64,000 nt of DNA from Halomonas urumqiensis (lineage in GTDB: Bacteria; Pseudomonadota; Gammaproteobacteria; Pseudomonadales; Halomonadaceae): positions 930,001 to 994,000 of the forward strand of contig NZ_PYUD01000001.1 of assembly GCF_003028575.1 (NCBI RefSeq). Reading direction: 5' to 3'. The position numbers were made by a program, and so were the translations under genes. The notes under the pieces were generated by a model that saw only the letters and a list, made by a program, of their open reading frames with translations, did no database searches and was not told where the DNA came from. This document shows positions 9,046 to 17,188 of this stretch, in pieces. Numbering within the stretch: position 1 is the stretch's first letter; every line of letters begins with the position of its first letter.

Positions 9046-9061
9046 CATACACGAGTGTATG
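9046..9061. promoter_or_regulatory. AcrR-like palindromic operator upstream of tetR
   Basis: CATACAC-GA-GTGTATG is a perfect 7-2-7 inverted repeat. On the minus strand it sits upstream of a TAGAAT -10 (complement of 9019-9024), so it overlaps the region expected for the -35 of the tetR promoter. Confidence 0.6.
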
Positions 9062-9174
9062 GAAAGTGCCCCGATACGTGCTGACTCGCGGGTGGCTCGC
9101 GGTTGGCTCGCAAGCAGGGGCGACTCGGGGTATAAACATGGCTTGGGTATTTCATCAAAAGGACAACACCGCTC

Positions 9175-10209
9175 ATGGCGAGAGCTCCCTTCGAACTTGC
9201 CGGCGTGCGCGTCGCACCCGGTTCCCGCACCCAGATCGATGTGCCGGTAGCCAAGCTGTATACCCATGCGCCACTCTATATTCCCGTGGAGGTCGTGCAC
9301 GGTCGCCAGTCCGGCCCGGTGCTGCTGGTGTGTGGTGGCATCCATGGCGACGAGATCAATGGCGTCGAGATCGTTCGGCGGCTGCTGCGCTCCCGGCAAT
9401 TGCAGGGTGTGCGCGGTACGCTGATCGCCGCGCCGATCGTCAATGTCTTTGGCTTCGTTCAGCACACCCGTTACCTGCCGGATCGTCGCGATCTCAATCG
9501 CTGCTTCCCGGGAAGTGAGATGGGCTCGCTGGGTGGGCGTGTCGCTGCGCTGTTTCGCGAACAGATCGTCGATCATGCCACTCACATCATCGACCTGCAC
9601 ACCGGCGCGATTCATCGTACCAACCTGCCACAGATCCGCGCCCAGCTGAGCCCCGGCAGCGAGACCGAGCGCATGGCCAATGCCTTCGGGGCGCCGGTGA
9701 TCCTCAATGCCGAGCTGCGCGAGGGTAGCCTGCGCCACTATGCCCAGAATCGAGGCATTCCCGTGCTCACCTACGAGGCGGGGGAGGCGTTGCGCTTCGA
9801 TGAATGGGCGATCACCCCTGGGGTGCGCGGCGTGCTGCGGGTGATGCGCCGGCTAGGCATGCTGACCGGCGAACATCGCCGTCGCCAACCCCCGGCGGCC
9901 GAGCTTGCCAACGGTTCCAGTTGGGCACGTGCTCCTATCGACGGCATCCTGCGTCCCCAGGTGCGCCTTGGCGCGCGGGTCGCCAAGGGAGAGCTGCTTG
10001 GCAAGGTGGCGGACCCGTTCGGCAACGACGAAGGGGAAGTAACGTCGATGGCCGACGGTATCGTGATCGGCATGAGTCGCTTGCCGCTAGCCAATGAAGG
10101 TGAGGCGCTGTTTCATATTGCCCGCTTCGATGCCATCGAAGAGGCGGAAAGCGCTATCGAGGACTTCCACTCCAGCCTGGAACCACCGCCCGCGGATGCG
10201 CTGTACTGA
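9175..10209 (+). CDS. M14-type succinylglutamate desuccinylase/aspartoacylase family protein
   Basis: The 344-residue product is a zinc amidohydrolase of the AstE/aspartoacylase group. Zinc and substrate motifs are visible: GGIHGDEINGVE (His and Glu ligands, residues about 57-69), DRRDLNRCFPG (Arg/Asn substrate contacts) and IIDLHTGAIHRTN (third zinc ligand His and a base-forming region). The last third (about 255-320) resembles a lipoyl-like beta domain seen in many family members. No arginine-catabolism (ast) genes are nearby, so it is not called astE; deacylation of an N-acyl amino acid or amine is the safest description. AAAGGA lies upstream of the ATG. Confidence 0.85.
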   Translation: MARAPFELAGVRVAPGSRTQIDVPVAKLYTHAPLYIPVEVVHGRQSGPVLLVCGGIHGDEINGVEIVRRLLRSRQLQGVRGTLIAAPIVNVFGFVQHTRYLPDRRDLNRCFPGSEMGSLGGRVAALFREQIVDHATHIIDLHTGAIHRTNLPQIRAQLSPGSETERMANAFGAPVILNAELREGSLRHYAQNRGIPVLTYEAGEALRFDEWAITPGVRGVLRVMRRLGMLTGEHRRRQPPAAELANGSSWARAPIDGILRPQVRLGARVAKGELLGKVADPFGNDEGEVTSMADGIVIGMSRLPLANEGEALFHIARFDAIEEAESAIEDFHSSLEPPPADALY

Positions 10210-10239
10210 GAATGTCGGGCTACCGAAAGCGCCAGGACG

Positions 10240-11283
10240 TCAGGCGACGCTTTCTGGTTCGCGCTCCGGCACTAGACTGAGCGCATCATCGAACACCCGC
10301 AGGCAGGCGCCGTCCAGGTGGCCATTCTCGGAGAGGTGACGGCGGAATCGGCGTCCGCCCGGCTGGCCCTGGAACAGGCCGAGCAGATGACGGGTAATGT
10401 GGTTGAGCTTGGCGCCTTCCTCCAGCCGCCGGGCGATATAGGGGCGGAAAGCTCGTGCTGCCGCGTGGCGGCTACTGGCCGGGCCAGGCGTCCCAAACAG
10501 CGCTTCATCCACGCCAGCCAGCAGCCACGGGTTCTGATAGGCTTCGCGGCCCACCATGACGCTGTCGACGTGCTGAAGCTGCGAGCGACACGCCTCCAGG
10601 CTCTTGATCCCGCCGTTGATACCGATATGCAGTTCCGGTCGGCTCTGCTTCAAGCGATGTACGCGAGGATAGTTCAGCGGGGGGATATCGCGGTTCTCCT
10701 TGGGGGAGAGGCCCTGCAGCCATGCCTTGCGGGCATGCACGATGAACACCTCGCAGCCGGCGTCGGCGACCTGCGCGATAAAGCGCGTAAGGTCGGCGTC
10801 CTCATCCTGGTCGTCGATACCGATGCGACATTTCACCGTTACCGGAATCGACACCGCATCGCGCATGGCGCGCACGCCCGCCGCCACCTTCTCCGGGTGA
10901 GCCATCAGGCACGCGCCGATCAGGTTGTTCTGCACCCGGTCGCTTGGGCAGCCGACATTCAGATTCACCTCATCAAAGCCCCACGCCTCGGCAATCACCG
11001 CGCACTCGGCCAGCTCGACCGGGTCGCTACCCCCAAGCTGCAGCGCCAACGGGTGCTCCACTTCATCAAAGCCCAGGAAGCGTTCACGCGGCGTGCCGTG
11101 CAGAATCGCCCCGGTCGTCACCATCTCGGTATACAGCAACGCCTGGTGGCTGAGGGTACGGGCGAACGCGCGGAAATCGCGGGTCGTCCAGTCCATCATA
11201 GGCGCTACTGAGAACGTCCTATCCAGCTCGGGGCGTGCAGTGTCAGTATCCATGCGGGTTGTGTCTGTTGCCTTATCTGTCAT
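10240..11283 (-). CDS. dusA: tRNA-dihydrouridine synthase A, 5' end supplied by prophage
   Basis: The 347-residue product is a flavin-dependent enzyme that reduces uridines in the tRNA D-loop (U20/U20a). It shows APMMDWT near the N-terminus (about 28-33), catalytic Cys112 in NVGCPSDRVQNN, and KCRIGIDD and GINGGI phosphate-binding segments. The prophage joins the gene inside the APMMDWT codons, so the first about 30 residues and all upstream DNA come from the phage; the host's original start remains at 49602-49653. No good ribosome site precedes the ATG, and a LexA-like box lies 2 bp upstream of it, so expression of the chimeric gene may now be set by phage DNA. Confidence 0.95.
   Translation of the reverse strand: MTDKATDTTRMDTDTARPELDRTFSVAPMMDWTTRDFRAFARTLSHQALLYTEMVTTGAILHGTPRERFLGFDEVEHPLALQLGGSDPVELAECAVIAEAWGFDEVNLNVGCPSDRVQNNLIGACLMAHPEKVAAGVRAMRDAVSIPVTVKCRIGIDDQDEDADLTRFIAQVADAGCEVFIVHARKAWLQGLSPKENRDIPPLNYPRVHRLKQSRPELHIGINGGIKSLEACRSQLQHVDSVMVGREAYQNPWLLAGVDEALFGTPGPASSRHAAARAFRPYIARRLEEGAKLNHITRHLLGLFQGQPGGRRFRRHLSENGHLDGACLRVFDDALSLVPEREPESVA
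11192..11199. other. attachment site, left (dusA side)
   Basis: TCCATCAT is identical to 49604-49611; the similarity extends imperfectly from about 11186 to 11213 because both copies encode the same DusA residues (APMMDW). The identical core is short, so the exact crossover cannot be fixed by eye. Confidence 0.7.
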
Positions 11284-11285
11284 GA

Positions 11286-11320
11286 CTGTACTTGTTTACA
11301 GTGGTTGATCCCAGTTATTA
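11286..11320 (+). promoter_or_regulatory. LexA-like box over candidate int promoter
   Basis: CTGTACTTGTTTACAG (11286-11301) fits the gammaproteobacterial SOS box CTGT-N8-ACAG with 5-bp perfect arms. It overlaps a -35-like TTGTTT (11292-11297) placed 17 bp from TTATTA (11315-11320), reading toward the integrase. The box also ends 2 bp before the dusA start codon on the other strand. Confidence 0.6.
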
Positions 11321-11329
11321 GCCATCTGG

Positions 11330-11369
11330 TGGTACATTTTTGGCACTTGGTACGACGGCGATTTGGTAC
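11330..11369. repeat. TGGTAC direct repeats, candidate integrase arm sites
   Basis: TGGTAC occurs at 11330, 11348 and 11364. The opposite prophage end has the related TTGGTA at 49545 and 49556. The placement beside both attachment sites suggests arm-type integrase binding sites; this is inferred from position only. Confidence 0.35.
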
Positions 11370-11384
11370 ATCGGAGGGATACGC

Positions 11385-12455
11385 GTGGCGACGATCAGGA
11401 AGCGTCGAAAAAAGGACGGCAGTTTCTCATACATGGCGCAGATTCGCATCGCTCGCCGTGGGCAACCAGACTACTCCGAGTCGCGGACGTTCCCGAGGAA
11501 GGCGATGGCCGAGGAATGGTCCAAGCGCCGCGAGCTCGAGCTCAATACCCCAGGTGGGATCCTCTCGGCTCAGTGGAGGGGCATCACACTGCAAAACGCC
11601 ATGGATCGCTACCTGCATGAGTTCGCCCAGGATGCCGGGCGTTCCAAACGGGCGACGATCGAGCAGCTTCAGCGTTTCCCAATTGCCAGGGTACAAATCA
11701 CGGCACTGACCAGCCAGCAGATCATCGAGCACGCCGTGATGCGGCGGAACAGTGGCATTCTGCCGGCGACCATCAACCAGGACATAGTGTGGCTGGGCAT
11801 CATCCTCAAGACAGCCGTGGCTGCCTGGAAGACACCTGTCGATCTGGCCGAGTTCGAGGCGGCAAAGCTGCTGTTGAAATCGAAGGGCCTGATCGGCAAA
11901 TCCAAGTCGCGCGATCGCCGGCCGAGTGCAGAGGAGATCGAACGGATCCGCGCCTACTTCCAGCGCTCCCAGCGGATCCGGCCAAGTGCGATCATTCCCA
12001 TGGAAGACATCATGGGCTTCGCCATCGCGACATCGAGGCGACAGGAGGAGATCACGCGGCTGCTGTGGTCGGACCTGGACGAGAAGTCGATGACCTGCTG
12101 GGTACGTGATGCCAAGCACCCCCGGCAGAAGTGGGGCAATCACAAGCGATTCAAGCTTAGCCACGAGGCCATGGCCATCATCCGCCGGCAGCCGCGCGCC
12201 CAGGGCGAGGAGCGGATATTTCCCTACCATGGCAAGTCGATCGGTACCCGCTGGCGAGCCGCTTGTGCCGCCTGCGGAATTGAGGATCTTCGCTTTCACG
12301 ACCTTCGCCATGAGGCGACGTCGCAACTGTTCGAGGCGGGGTACGAGATTGTGGAGGTGCAGCAGTTCACGCTGCATGAAAGCTGGGATGTACTGAAGCG
12401 GTACACGCATTTGCGCCCGGAGAAGCTGGCTCTACGCCAGGCACCGGGCGCTTGA
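11385..12455 (+). CDS. int: tyrosine recombinase integrase of the prophage
   Basis: The preferred start is the GTG at 11385, six bases after GGAGGG, giving 356 residues; an ATG at 11340 would add 15 residues without a ribosome site. The N-terminal part has the small arm-binding fold (VATIRKRRKKDGSFSYMAQI). The catalytic domain shows Arg in ATSRRQEEITRLLW, HDLRHEA (His/Arg) and the nucleophile Tyr in KRYTHLRPEK. It belongs to the dusA-targeting integrases, which insert in the 5' part of that gene and restore it. It reads away from dusA, converging on the early operon. Confidence 0.95.
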   Translation: MATIRKRRKKDGSFSYMAQIRIARRGQPDYSESRTFPRKAMAEEWSKRRELELNTPGGILSAQWRGITLQNAMDRYLHEFAQDAGRSKRATIEQLQRFPIARVQITALTSQQIIEHAVMRRNSGILPATINQDIVWLGIILKTAVAAWKTPVDLAEFEAAKLLLKSKGLIGKSKSRDRRPSAEEIERIRAYFQRSQRIRPSAIIPMEDIMGFAIATSRRQEEITRLLWSDLDEKSMTCWVRDAKHPRQKWGNHKRFKLSHEAMAIIRRQPRAQGEERIFPYHGKSIGTRWRAACAACGIEDLRFHDLRHEATSQLFEAGYEIVEVQQFTLHESWDVLKRYTHLRPEKLALRQAPGA

Positions 12456-12459
12456 GGCT

Positions 12460-12717
12460 TCACTCATTCACTCGTTGCCAGAGATCACGCGCCTCGGCCC
12501 GCTTCTCATCGATGTACTGTGCCAGATCCACGGCGCTGACCAGCCACGGGGATTTCTGCGAGTCGCCGGCCCGGTACACCGGTACCGGCAGTGCCTGGGC
12601 GCCGGCGCGAATACTGGCGGTGCGGGCGTTCAGGCCGAAGTAGCGCGGGGCGACTTCCTCGAGGGGGATCTCGGCGCGGCCGTCGAATTCAGCAAGTAGT
12701 CCGAAGTAGGTGTTCAT
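12460..12717 (-). CDS. PrtN/AlpA-like small DNA-binding protein, possible excisionase
   Basis: The 85-residue protein resembles pyocin activator PrtN: MNTYFGLLAEFDGRAEIPLEEV at the start is a winged-helix first segment, then NARTASIRAGAQALPVPVYRAGDSQKSPW and a C-terminal VSAVDLAQYIDEKRAEA helix. PrtN activates pyocin genes in Pseudomonas; phage homologues beside int more often act like AlpA/excisionase. Here it is the last gene of the early operon and ends 4 bp from the convergent integrase stop, the usual place for xis/cox. AAGGAGC precedes the ATG. An excisionase role is inferred. Confidence 0.7.
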   Translation of the reverse strand: MNTYFGLLAEFDGRAEIPLEEVAPRYFGLNARTASIRAGAQALPVPVYRAGDSQKSPWLVSAVDLAQYIDEKRAEARDLWQRVNE

Positions 12718-13007
12718 GGCTGGGCTCCTTGGCGAGTTTTCCAGTGGGTAAAGCGCTGGCGGATAGTTCGAAACATGGCGGCAGCTTGGGGGTTGTGATC
12801 CAGTTCGGCGCGGCTTTCGACCCGGCAAGCGGCGCATAGCCATTCGCGGGCGTCCTGTTCGCTGTGGGTGCCGTCGGGCAGCTGGCTGGCAGCCAACCCG
12901 AGTTTGTGGCGCTTGCGCCTGTCGAGATAAAGCCGAAAGGCGGGGTTCCGGCAGAGCATTGCCGCTGAGCGCGCCAACTGGCCCCCCTTGATTGCGTCAG
13001 CGCACAT
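12714..13007 (-). CDS. phage protein of unknown function with Cys pair
   Basis: The product has 97 residues from the ATG at 13007 (AGGGGG upstream); the longer frame to 13100 has no better start. It is basic (LYLDRRKRHKLGLA) and carries a CAAC motif (WLCAACRVESRAELDH). It overlaps the PrtN-like gene by four bases (ATGA) and the preceding zinc-finger gene by 11, so it belongs to the early operon. No family is recognised. Confidence 0.7.
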   Translation of the reverse strand: MCADAIKGGQLARSAAMLCRNPAFRLYLDRRKRHKLGLAASQLPDGTHSEQDAREWLCAACRVESRAELDHNPQAAAMFRTIRQRFTHWKTRQGAQP

Positions 13008-13224
13008 GCTTCCCCCTACGTTCACGAAGGCTCTGGCATGCCACGCAGGTGGTGGCCCAGGGCGCGACCTGACGGCGAGCGGCAGGTATCTCGTCGCCAC
13101 ACTCCTCGCAATCTGAATCCGGGTGCGTGGCCAGATCGCCCTCGGGCCAGCGAGGCCGGTTGGCCAGGGCGCCCTCGAGGCGTTGCTCCATCAGTTCGGT
13201 TGCGATATCGGCATTATCAGCCAT
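12997..13224 (-). CDS. TraR/DksA-family zinc-finger protein
   Basis: The 75-residue protein has the short TraR layout: an N-terminal helix (MADNADIATELMEQRLEGAL) and a four-Cys finger CEECGDEIPAARR ... CVACQ. TraR-type phage proteins bind the RNA polymerase secondary channel and mimic DksA with ppGpp; such genes are common in P2-like phages. The start at 13224 is internal to a longer frame and is chosen by homology to the family N-terminus. It overlaps both neighbours in the early operon. Confidence 0.85.
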   Translation of the reverse strand: MADNADIATELMEQRLEGALANRPRWPEGDLATHPDSDCEECGDEIPAARRQVAPWATTCVACQSLRERRGKHVR

Positions 13225-13546
13225 GTTGTGCGTTCCTTGCGTTGTGGGTGTGAGGTACCTGCTGTGCGGATGCGCAGGGCAGGCGAGCGAGTTCGATGCC
13301 GAGCTTGGACGCGATGTGATCGAGCCCCGCATCGGTGAATTCGGAGCGGCCGTAGTGGGTCCAGCCGCAGATCGGGTGCCAATAGGTACCGGTGGCCACG
13401 ATCACCAGGTTCACCCGGCCCCGGTATCGGCCGGCGGGCAGGTTGTCGGTGCCGAGCACACCCGCCTCGCGCAGGCGGCGGGCCAGGGAGTTGCGGCCCA
13501 GGTTCAGCAGGGCAGCGGCCTGGTCGAGGGTATAGGTGGCGTGCAT
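13217..13546 (-). CDS. KilAC-like antirepressor/DNA-binding protein
   Basis: The 109-residue product starts at the ATG behind AGGAGG. TLDQAAALLNLGRNSLARRLREAGVL is a helix-turn-helix of the KilAC type. It is followed by the expected GRVNLVIVATGTYWH strand pair and a SEFTDAGLDHIASKLG helix. KilAC domains are found at the C-terminus of phage antirepressors; here the domain stands alone. A role in early regulation is inferred from fold and position between the primase and TraR-like genes. Confidence 0.65.
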   Translation of the reverse strand: MHATYTLDQAAALLNLGRNSLARRLREAGVLGTDNLPAGRYRGRVNLVIVATGTYWHPICGWTHYGRSEFTDAGLDHIASKLGIELARLPCASAQQVPHTHNARNAQHG

Positions 13547-13572
13547 GGTGGCCTCCTGGTCTCTTGGCTGGC

Positions 13573-16254
13573 TCATGTGGCGAAGATCCAGCACTTCACG
13601 CTCGAATTGTTCAGACGCACGCGCGAGCGCACGGTACGGTTGGCGTCGATGAACTTGCGGGTCTTGCTTCCTTTCAAGTAGCGCTTCAGTTCGCGGATCT
13701 CAGGCACGCGCAACTTGTACTCGGCGCAGGCGCGCTCGAAGTCCTTCAGGTTGATGGCGATTTCCTTGGCATCGTCGCCGTAGTGGTTGAGCACGGCTTC
13801 GCTTCGAAGCCCTTCGATGTACTCGAACGCCTCCCAGAACTCAGCGACCAGCGGGTGGTCGGCATTGATGGTTTGCTGGCGTTCGCGGGCCATCTGCCAC
13901 ACCAGCCCGGCAGCCTGATCGATCACCTGGGCGGAGTAGAGGCCAAGGCCCTCCGGCCCCAGGCAATCCAGCAGTGCCATCAGTTGGCCGTGGCACTTGG
14001 CGATCCGCAGCACCTTCACGTCCGGGTCTTCGGCCAGGTGGTTGGCATACTCACGGGCACGGGGAGTGATCAGCTCGAGCAATGCCGCCTCGCGGCTTGC
14101 GACTTCCAGGGCGAACTGGCTGACGTGCTCGAGGTCGGCTTTTTCCAGTGCCTCGGCCAGCTCCTTGGTCTGCCGGCTTTGGCCCTCGCGGGTGAACATC
14201 AGGTGGCAGATACGGGTCTGGATCGCCTCGCCTGCCTGAACGGCGGCGTTCTGGCTGATCACGATGCTGCCGCGAAAGGGCGGTTCGTAGGTGTCGTTGC
14301 CGCTGTTCTTCACGCCTCGCGCGCGGATCGAACGGCCGTTGAAGGCGGTCTTCAACTCGTCCCAGTCGAACTGCTTCTGCTTGGCGCCACCTTCCTGCTC
14401 GCGGTCGGATTCGATCAGCACCACAGGCAGGTTCGAGACCTGGGCGAAGTTCCGCGAGCGTGCCGGCATGGTGGCCTTGGAAGGGTCGAAGCCTTCATAG
14501 TCACGCCGGCCCACCAGCTTCCACAGGAACTCGATCAATGTGGACTTCCCCGCACCGGCCTCGCCGACGATCTCCAGGAATGGAAAGCTGCCCATTGCCT
14601 CGCGGATCTGTTCCGCCAGCAGGCTGCCCATCCAGTAGGCCAGGGCCACGACTCCCTTGGTGCCAAAGGCGCCGAGCAGCTGGCTCGTCCAGTCGGTGTG
14701 GTAGGCCTTGCGGTCAGGGTTCAAGTGCAGAGTGACCGATTGGCTCAGGGTCTTGAGCTGCTTGCGGTGGCCAAGCTCGAAGAAATCCTCGCTATTGATC
14801 GTGTGCAGCTTGCCGCCGGCCACCGCCAGATCCCCGAACACATAGGCGGCGTGCTCCTTGCTGTAGCCGATGAAATCGATGGTCTCGACCGTCTTGATGT
14901 TGCCGATTTGATCCTGCAGCAGGGTGTCCAACTGCTGGCTTGTACCCGTCCATACCGCGCCGGGGGCCACGCCCAGCAAGCGCTTCTTGTACTCGCTGGC
15001 ACTGGCCAACTGGCCGCCGCTGAAGGTGTTCTTCACCGGCGCGCGGCCATCCGGAAACTCGATCCGGTAGTAGTACCAACTCTCGTCTGTGACCGTATTG
15101 GCTTGGTAGTAAAGTGCGGTGGGGTAGCAGGTGCAGATCCGTTTGACGCTGCCGGCCTGTTCCAGGGCGGCATCGCGCATGGCGGGGTCGAGCTGCTGTT
15201 GATCGATGCCATCCGCACCCTCGGCGCGCATGGCACGGTCGAAAGCATCCACATCGAGTTTCCACCACCACACCTGGCGCTTGTGCTCGTACCAGAACTC
15301 GCGGCGCTCACTGCGCTTGTAGATGATCAGCGCCTTGGCCATGGCACTGGGTGCGAGCAGCAGATCGCCGTGGTAGCGATAGTGCTCGAGGTGCTTCTCA
15401 GTGAGCTCGCCACGCTGGTGGCAATCGTTCCAATCGTGCTTGCCGCCGCCGGGAATCTGCGCGGCGCGGCACTCCCAGCCGGCGGCGCGTGCCCGTTTCG
15501 TGTGCTTCTCGGTAGCGCTCTGGCCGGCGCGGTTGCCATCCAGCGCCCATACCAGAGCGGGGCGGCTGGTACCGGCCTGATGCGCGGCATCGGCCAACGC
15601 TTCGAGCGCATTCTCGGGGTAGTTGCCGCAGCTCATTGCCGACACGGCCGCGATACCGTGGTGGTAGAGGGCGATGGCATCGAAGATGCCCTCGACGATC
15701 CACACCTCGCCCGCCTCGACCAGGTCGGCCAGCGAGAACACCGGCGGGCACCACCATTGACCCTTGTAGCGGCCCACGAAGTTGGCCTTCTGCTTGCCGA
15801 AGCGTTCCGGCTTATCGAGTAGACGCTCCCAGTACCCGCCTCCCGGCAGGGCGAAACGCACGGTGGCCGTGCCGCCCACATCCTGCCGCCAGTAGCTCTC
15901 CTGGGTGTACCAGCCCTGTATGCGCGAAAGCTCGAAGCCGCGACCGTCACGCAGGTAGCCATCCGCCACCGGGGTGGCACTGGTGGGCGTCTCGTGCGGC
16001 TGTCGATCGGCGCTCGGTGCGTAGCGCTCCGACCAGCTAGAGAAGCATTCAGGGAATAGCTCCTTCACGTGGATCTGGCTACCGCAGTTGTTCTCGCGGC
16101 CGCACTTCAGCATCCACGGCGCCTCGGTGGCGATGTACGCCTCACGCTTGCCGCAGTCCGGGCAGCGCACCTTCTGCAGGTACGTGCCACGCTCCTGGGC
16201 GTCGTAGTCGCGCAATAAACGCGCGAGGATGTCCTGGCGCAGCGATGGGTTCAC
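13573..16254 (-). CDS. primase-helicase replication protein
   Basis: The 893-residue protein replaces the P2 gpA initiator. The N-terminus carries a zinc ribbon (CPDCGKRE ... CGRENNCG, about 31-58). A Toprim domain follows (EVWIVEGIFDAIALYHHG and ALVWALDGNRAG, about 180-245). The C-terminal half is a helicase/ATPase with Walker A GEAGAGKST (about 565) and an acidic ESDRE segment. This order is that of phage primase-helicases that both unwind DNA and make primers. Because the initiator differs from P2, the origin is expected to differ too. It is the longest gene of the leftward early operon. Confidence 0.9.
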   Translation of the reverse strand: MNPSLRQDILARLLRDYDAQERGTYLQKVRCPDCGKREAYIATEAPWMLKCGRENNCGSQIHVKELFPECFSSWSERYAPSADRQPHETPTSATPVADGYLRDGRGFELSRIQGWYTQESYWRQDVGGTATVRFALPGGGYWERLLDKPERFGKQKANFVGRYKGQWWCPPVFSLADLVEAGEVWIVEGIFDAIALYHHGIAAVSAMSCGNYPENALEALADAAHQAGTSRPALVWALDGNRAGQSATEKHTKRARAAGWECRAAQIPGGGKHDWNDCHQRGELTEKHLEHYRYHGDLLLAPSAMAKALIIYKRSERREFWYEHKRQVWWWKLDVDAFDRAMRAEGADGIDQQQLDPAMRDAALEQAGSVKRICTCYPTALYYQANTVTDESWYYYRIEFPDGRAPVKNTFSGGQLASASEYKKRLLGVAPGAVWTGTSQQLDTLLQDQIGNIKTVETIDFIGYSKEHAAYVFGDLAVAGGKLHTINSEDFFELGHRKQLKTLSQSVTLHLNPDRKAYHTDWTSQLLGAFGTKGVVALAYWMGSLLAEQIREAMGSFPFLEIVGEAGAGKSTLIEFLWKLVGRRDYEGFDPSKATMPARSRNFAQVSNLPVVLIESDREQEGGAKQKQFDWDELKTAFNGRSIRARGVKNSGNDTYEPPFRGSIVISQNAAVQAGEAIQTRICHLMFTREGQSRQTKELAEALEKADLEHVSQFALEVASREAALLELITPRAREYANHLAEDPDVKVLRIAKCHGQLMALLDCLGPEGLGLYSAQVIDQAAGLVWQMARERQQTINADHPLVAEFWEAFEYIEGLRSEAVLNHYGDDAKEIAINLKDFERACAEYKLRVPEIRELKRYLKGSKTRKFIDANRTVRSRVRLNNSSVKCWIFAT

Positions 16255-16290
16255 GCTGTGCCTCCTTATTCCGTGGAGTGGAAGAACGGG

Positions 16291-16713
16291 TTAGCGCGAG
16301 CGTTCCGGCTCGATCAGCACAGGCGTGCGGGTGGTGCTGTTGACGACGCGGGCGCGTCCCTCATCACGAGCGCGTTCCAGCACATGAACGAGGTCGTCGG
16401 CGGTGAAGGCCACCGCGCGGCCGCCCATGGTGCGCAGCACCACCACGTGGGCGGTGGTGGCATCGGCATCGATATGCGCCACCTGGCTGACACTCGAGGT
16501 CTCGGCATAAGCCTGGATTGCGGCAATTTCGGCCGCGCGCTCGGGCAAGTCCAACTCACTCATCAGAAACACGGTCAGCTGCTCGATGGCGGTAACGCGA
16601 TCCAGTGCGTGGCCATGGCGGAACATCCAGCCGATGGCGACGTTCTGCGGGTCCAACTGATGGACATGTGGGCGGGCACGATGGGTGGCATTGATTGGCG
16701 TCACGTTGGTCAT
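16291..16713 (-). CDS. phage early protein of unknown function
   Basis: The product has about 140 residues from the ATG at 16713; a start seven codons upstream is possible but lacks a ribosome site, whereas AAGGAT lies 10 bases before 16713. Most of the chain is predicted mixed helix/strand without Cys, signal peptide or membrane segment. It lies between the primase-helicase and the Ogr-like gene. No family is recognised. Confidence 0.6.
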   Translation of the reverse strand: MTNVTPINATHRARPHVHQLDPQNVAIGWMFRHGHALDRVTAIEQLTVFLMSELDLPERAAEIAAIQAYAETSSVSQVAHIDADATTAHVVVLRTMGGRAVAFTADDLVHVLERARDEGRARVVNSTTRTPVLIEPERSR

Positions 16714-16727
16714 TGTGTCGTTATCCT

Positions 16728-16967
16728 TCAGCATTCATTGAGCTGCTCGAGCAGCACCCGGCGCGAGACCCGATCGACAGGAATGCGCACATCGGTAGCG
16801 GGGATTCGGCTTGGCGAGGTAGTGGTAGCGAACTCGACCAGCAACTTGCCGCCCCAGCCGCAGGCGGGGTTGGTGCACTGGGCGTAAACCTCGTAGAACA
16901 CGGGGGTAGGGCGCTTGCTTGTGCGCGTGATGGCGCGTTCGTCGCAGTGGGGGCAGGTAATCCTCAC
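16728..16967 (-). CDS. ogr: Ogr/Delta-type zinc-finger activator of late genes
   Basis: The 79-residue protein has the Ogr signature: CPHCDERAITRTSKR near the start, then YAQCTNPACGW (four zinc ligands within about 30 residues), a GGKLLVEF strand and a basic tail. In P2 and P4, Ogr and Delta bind TGT-N12-ACA sites centred near -55 and recruit RNA polymerase to late promoters. Its likely targets are the three GTTGT-N13-ACAAC sites at 34291, 39879 and 45529. The start is GTG, overlapping the upstream stop (GTGA). In P2 ogr follows gpD; here it is in the early operon, so late genes would follow early transcription. Confidence 0.88.
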   Translation of the reverse strand: MRITCPHCDERAITRTSKRPTPVFYEVYAQCTNPACGWGGKLLVEFATTTSPSRIPATDVRIPVDRVSRRVLLEQLNEC

Positions 16968-17152
16968 CGGCGATCTCCTTTTACGTCATAAAGCGCGCGG
17001 CCGCGGCCGGTGAGGCCCTGGGCGCCGCGCCGGATACGGCGGCGCAGCAGCCATTCGGCCGCCTGCTCGCGGGTTTCCAGGCCCTGCTGTTCGCACACGG
17101 CGTCAAGTACCGCTTTCGCCTGCTGGTCGAGCTCCATCGGTTGTTCGGGCAT
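16964..17152 (-). CDS. small phage protein, early operon
   Basis: A 62-residue helical protein (LDQQAKAVLDAVCEQQGLETREQAAEWLLRRRIRRG) that looks like a small regulator or ribbon-helix-helix relative. GAGGTAG precedes the ATG, and its stop overlaps the Ogr-like GTG start. Function unknown. Confidence 0.65.
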   Translation of the reverse strand: MPEQPMELDQQAKAVLDAVCEQQGLETREQAAEWLLRRRIRRGAQGLTGRGRALYDVKGDRR

Positions 17153-17188
17153 GGCTACCTCGGATGCACGGTGGATGTAGGGGTCCGT

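Noticed and set aside
13564..15822. 752-codon open frame opposite the primase-helicase
   Set aside because: Shadow of a high-GC gene; the minus-strand product has zinc ribbon, Toprim and Walker motifs, and the plus frame resembles nothing.
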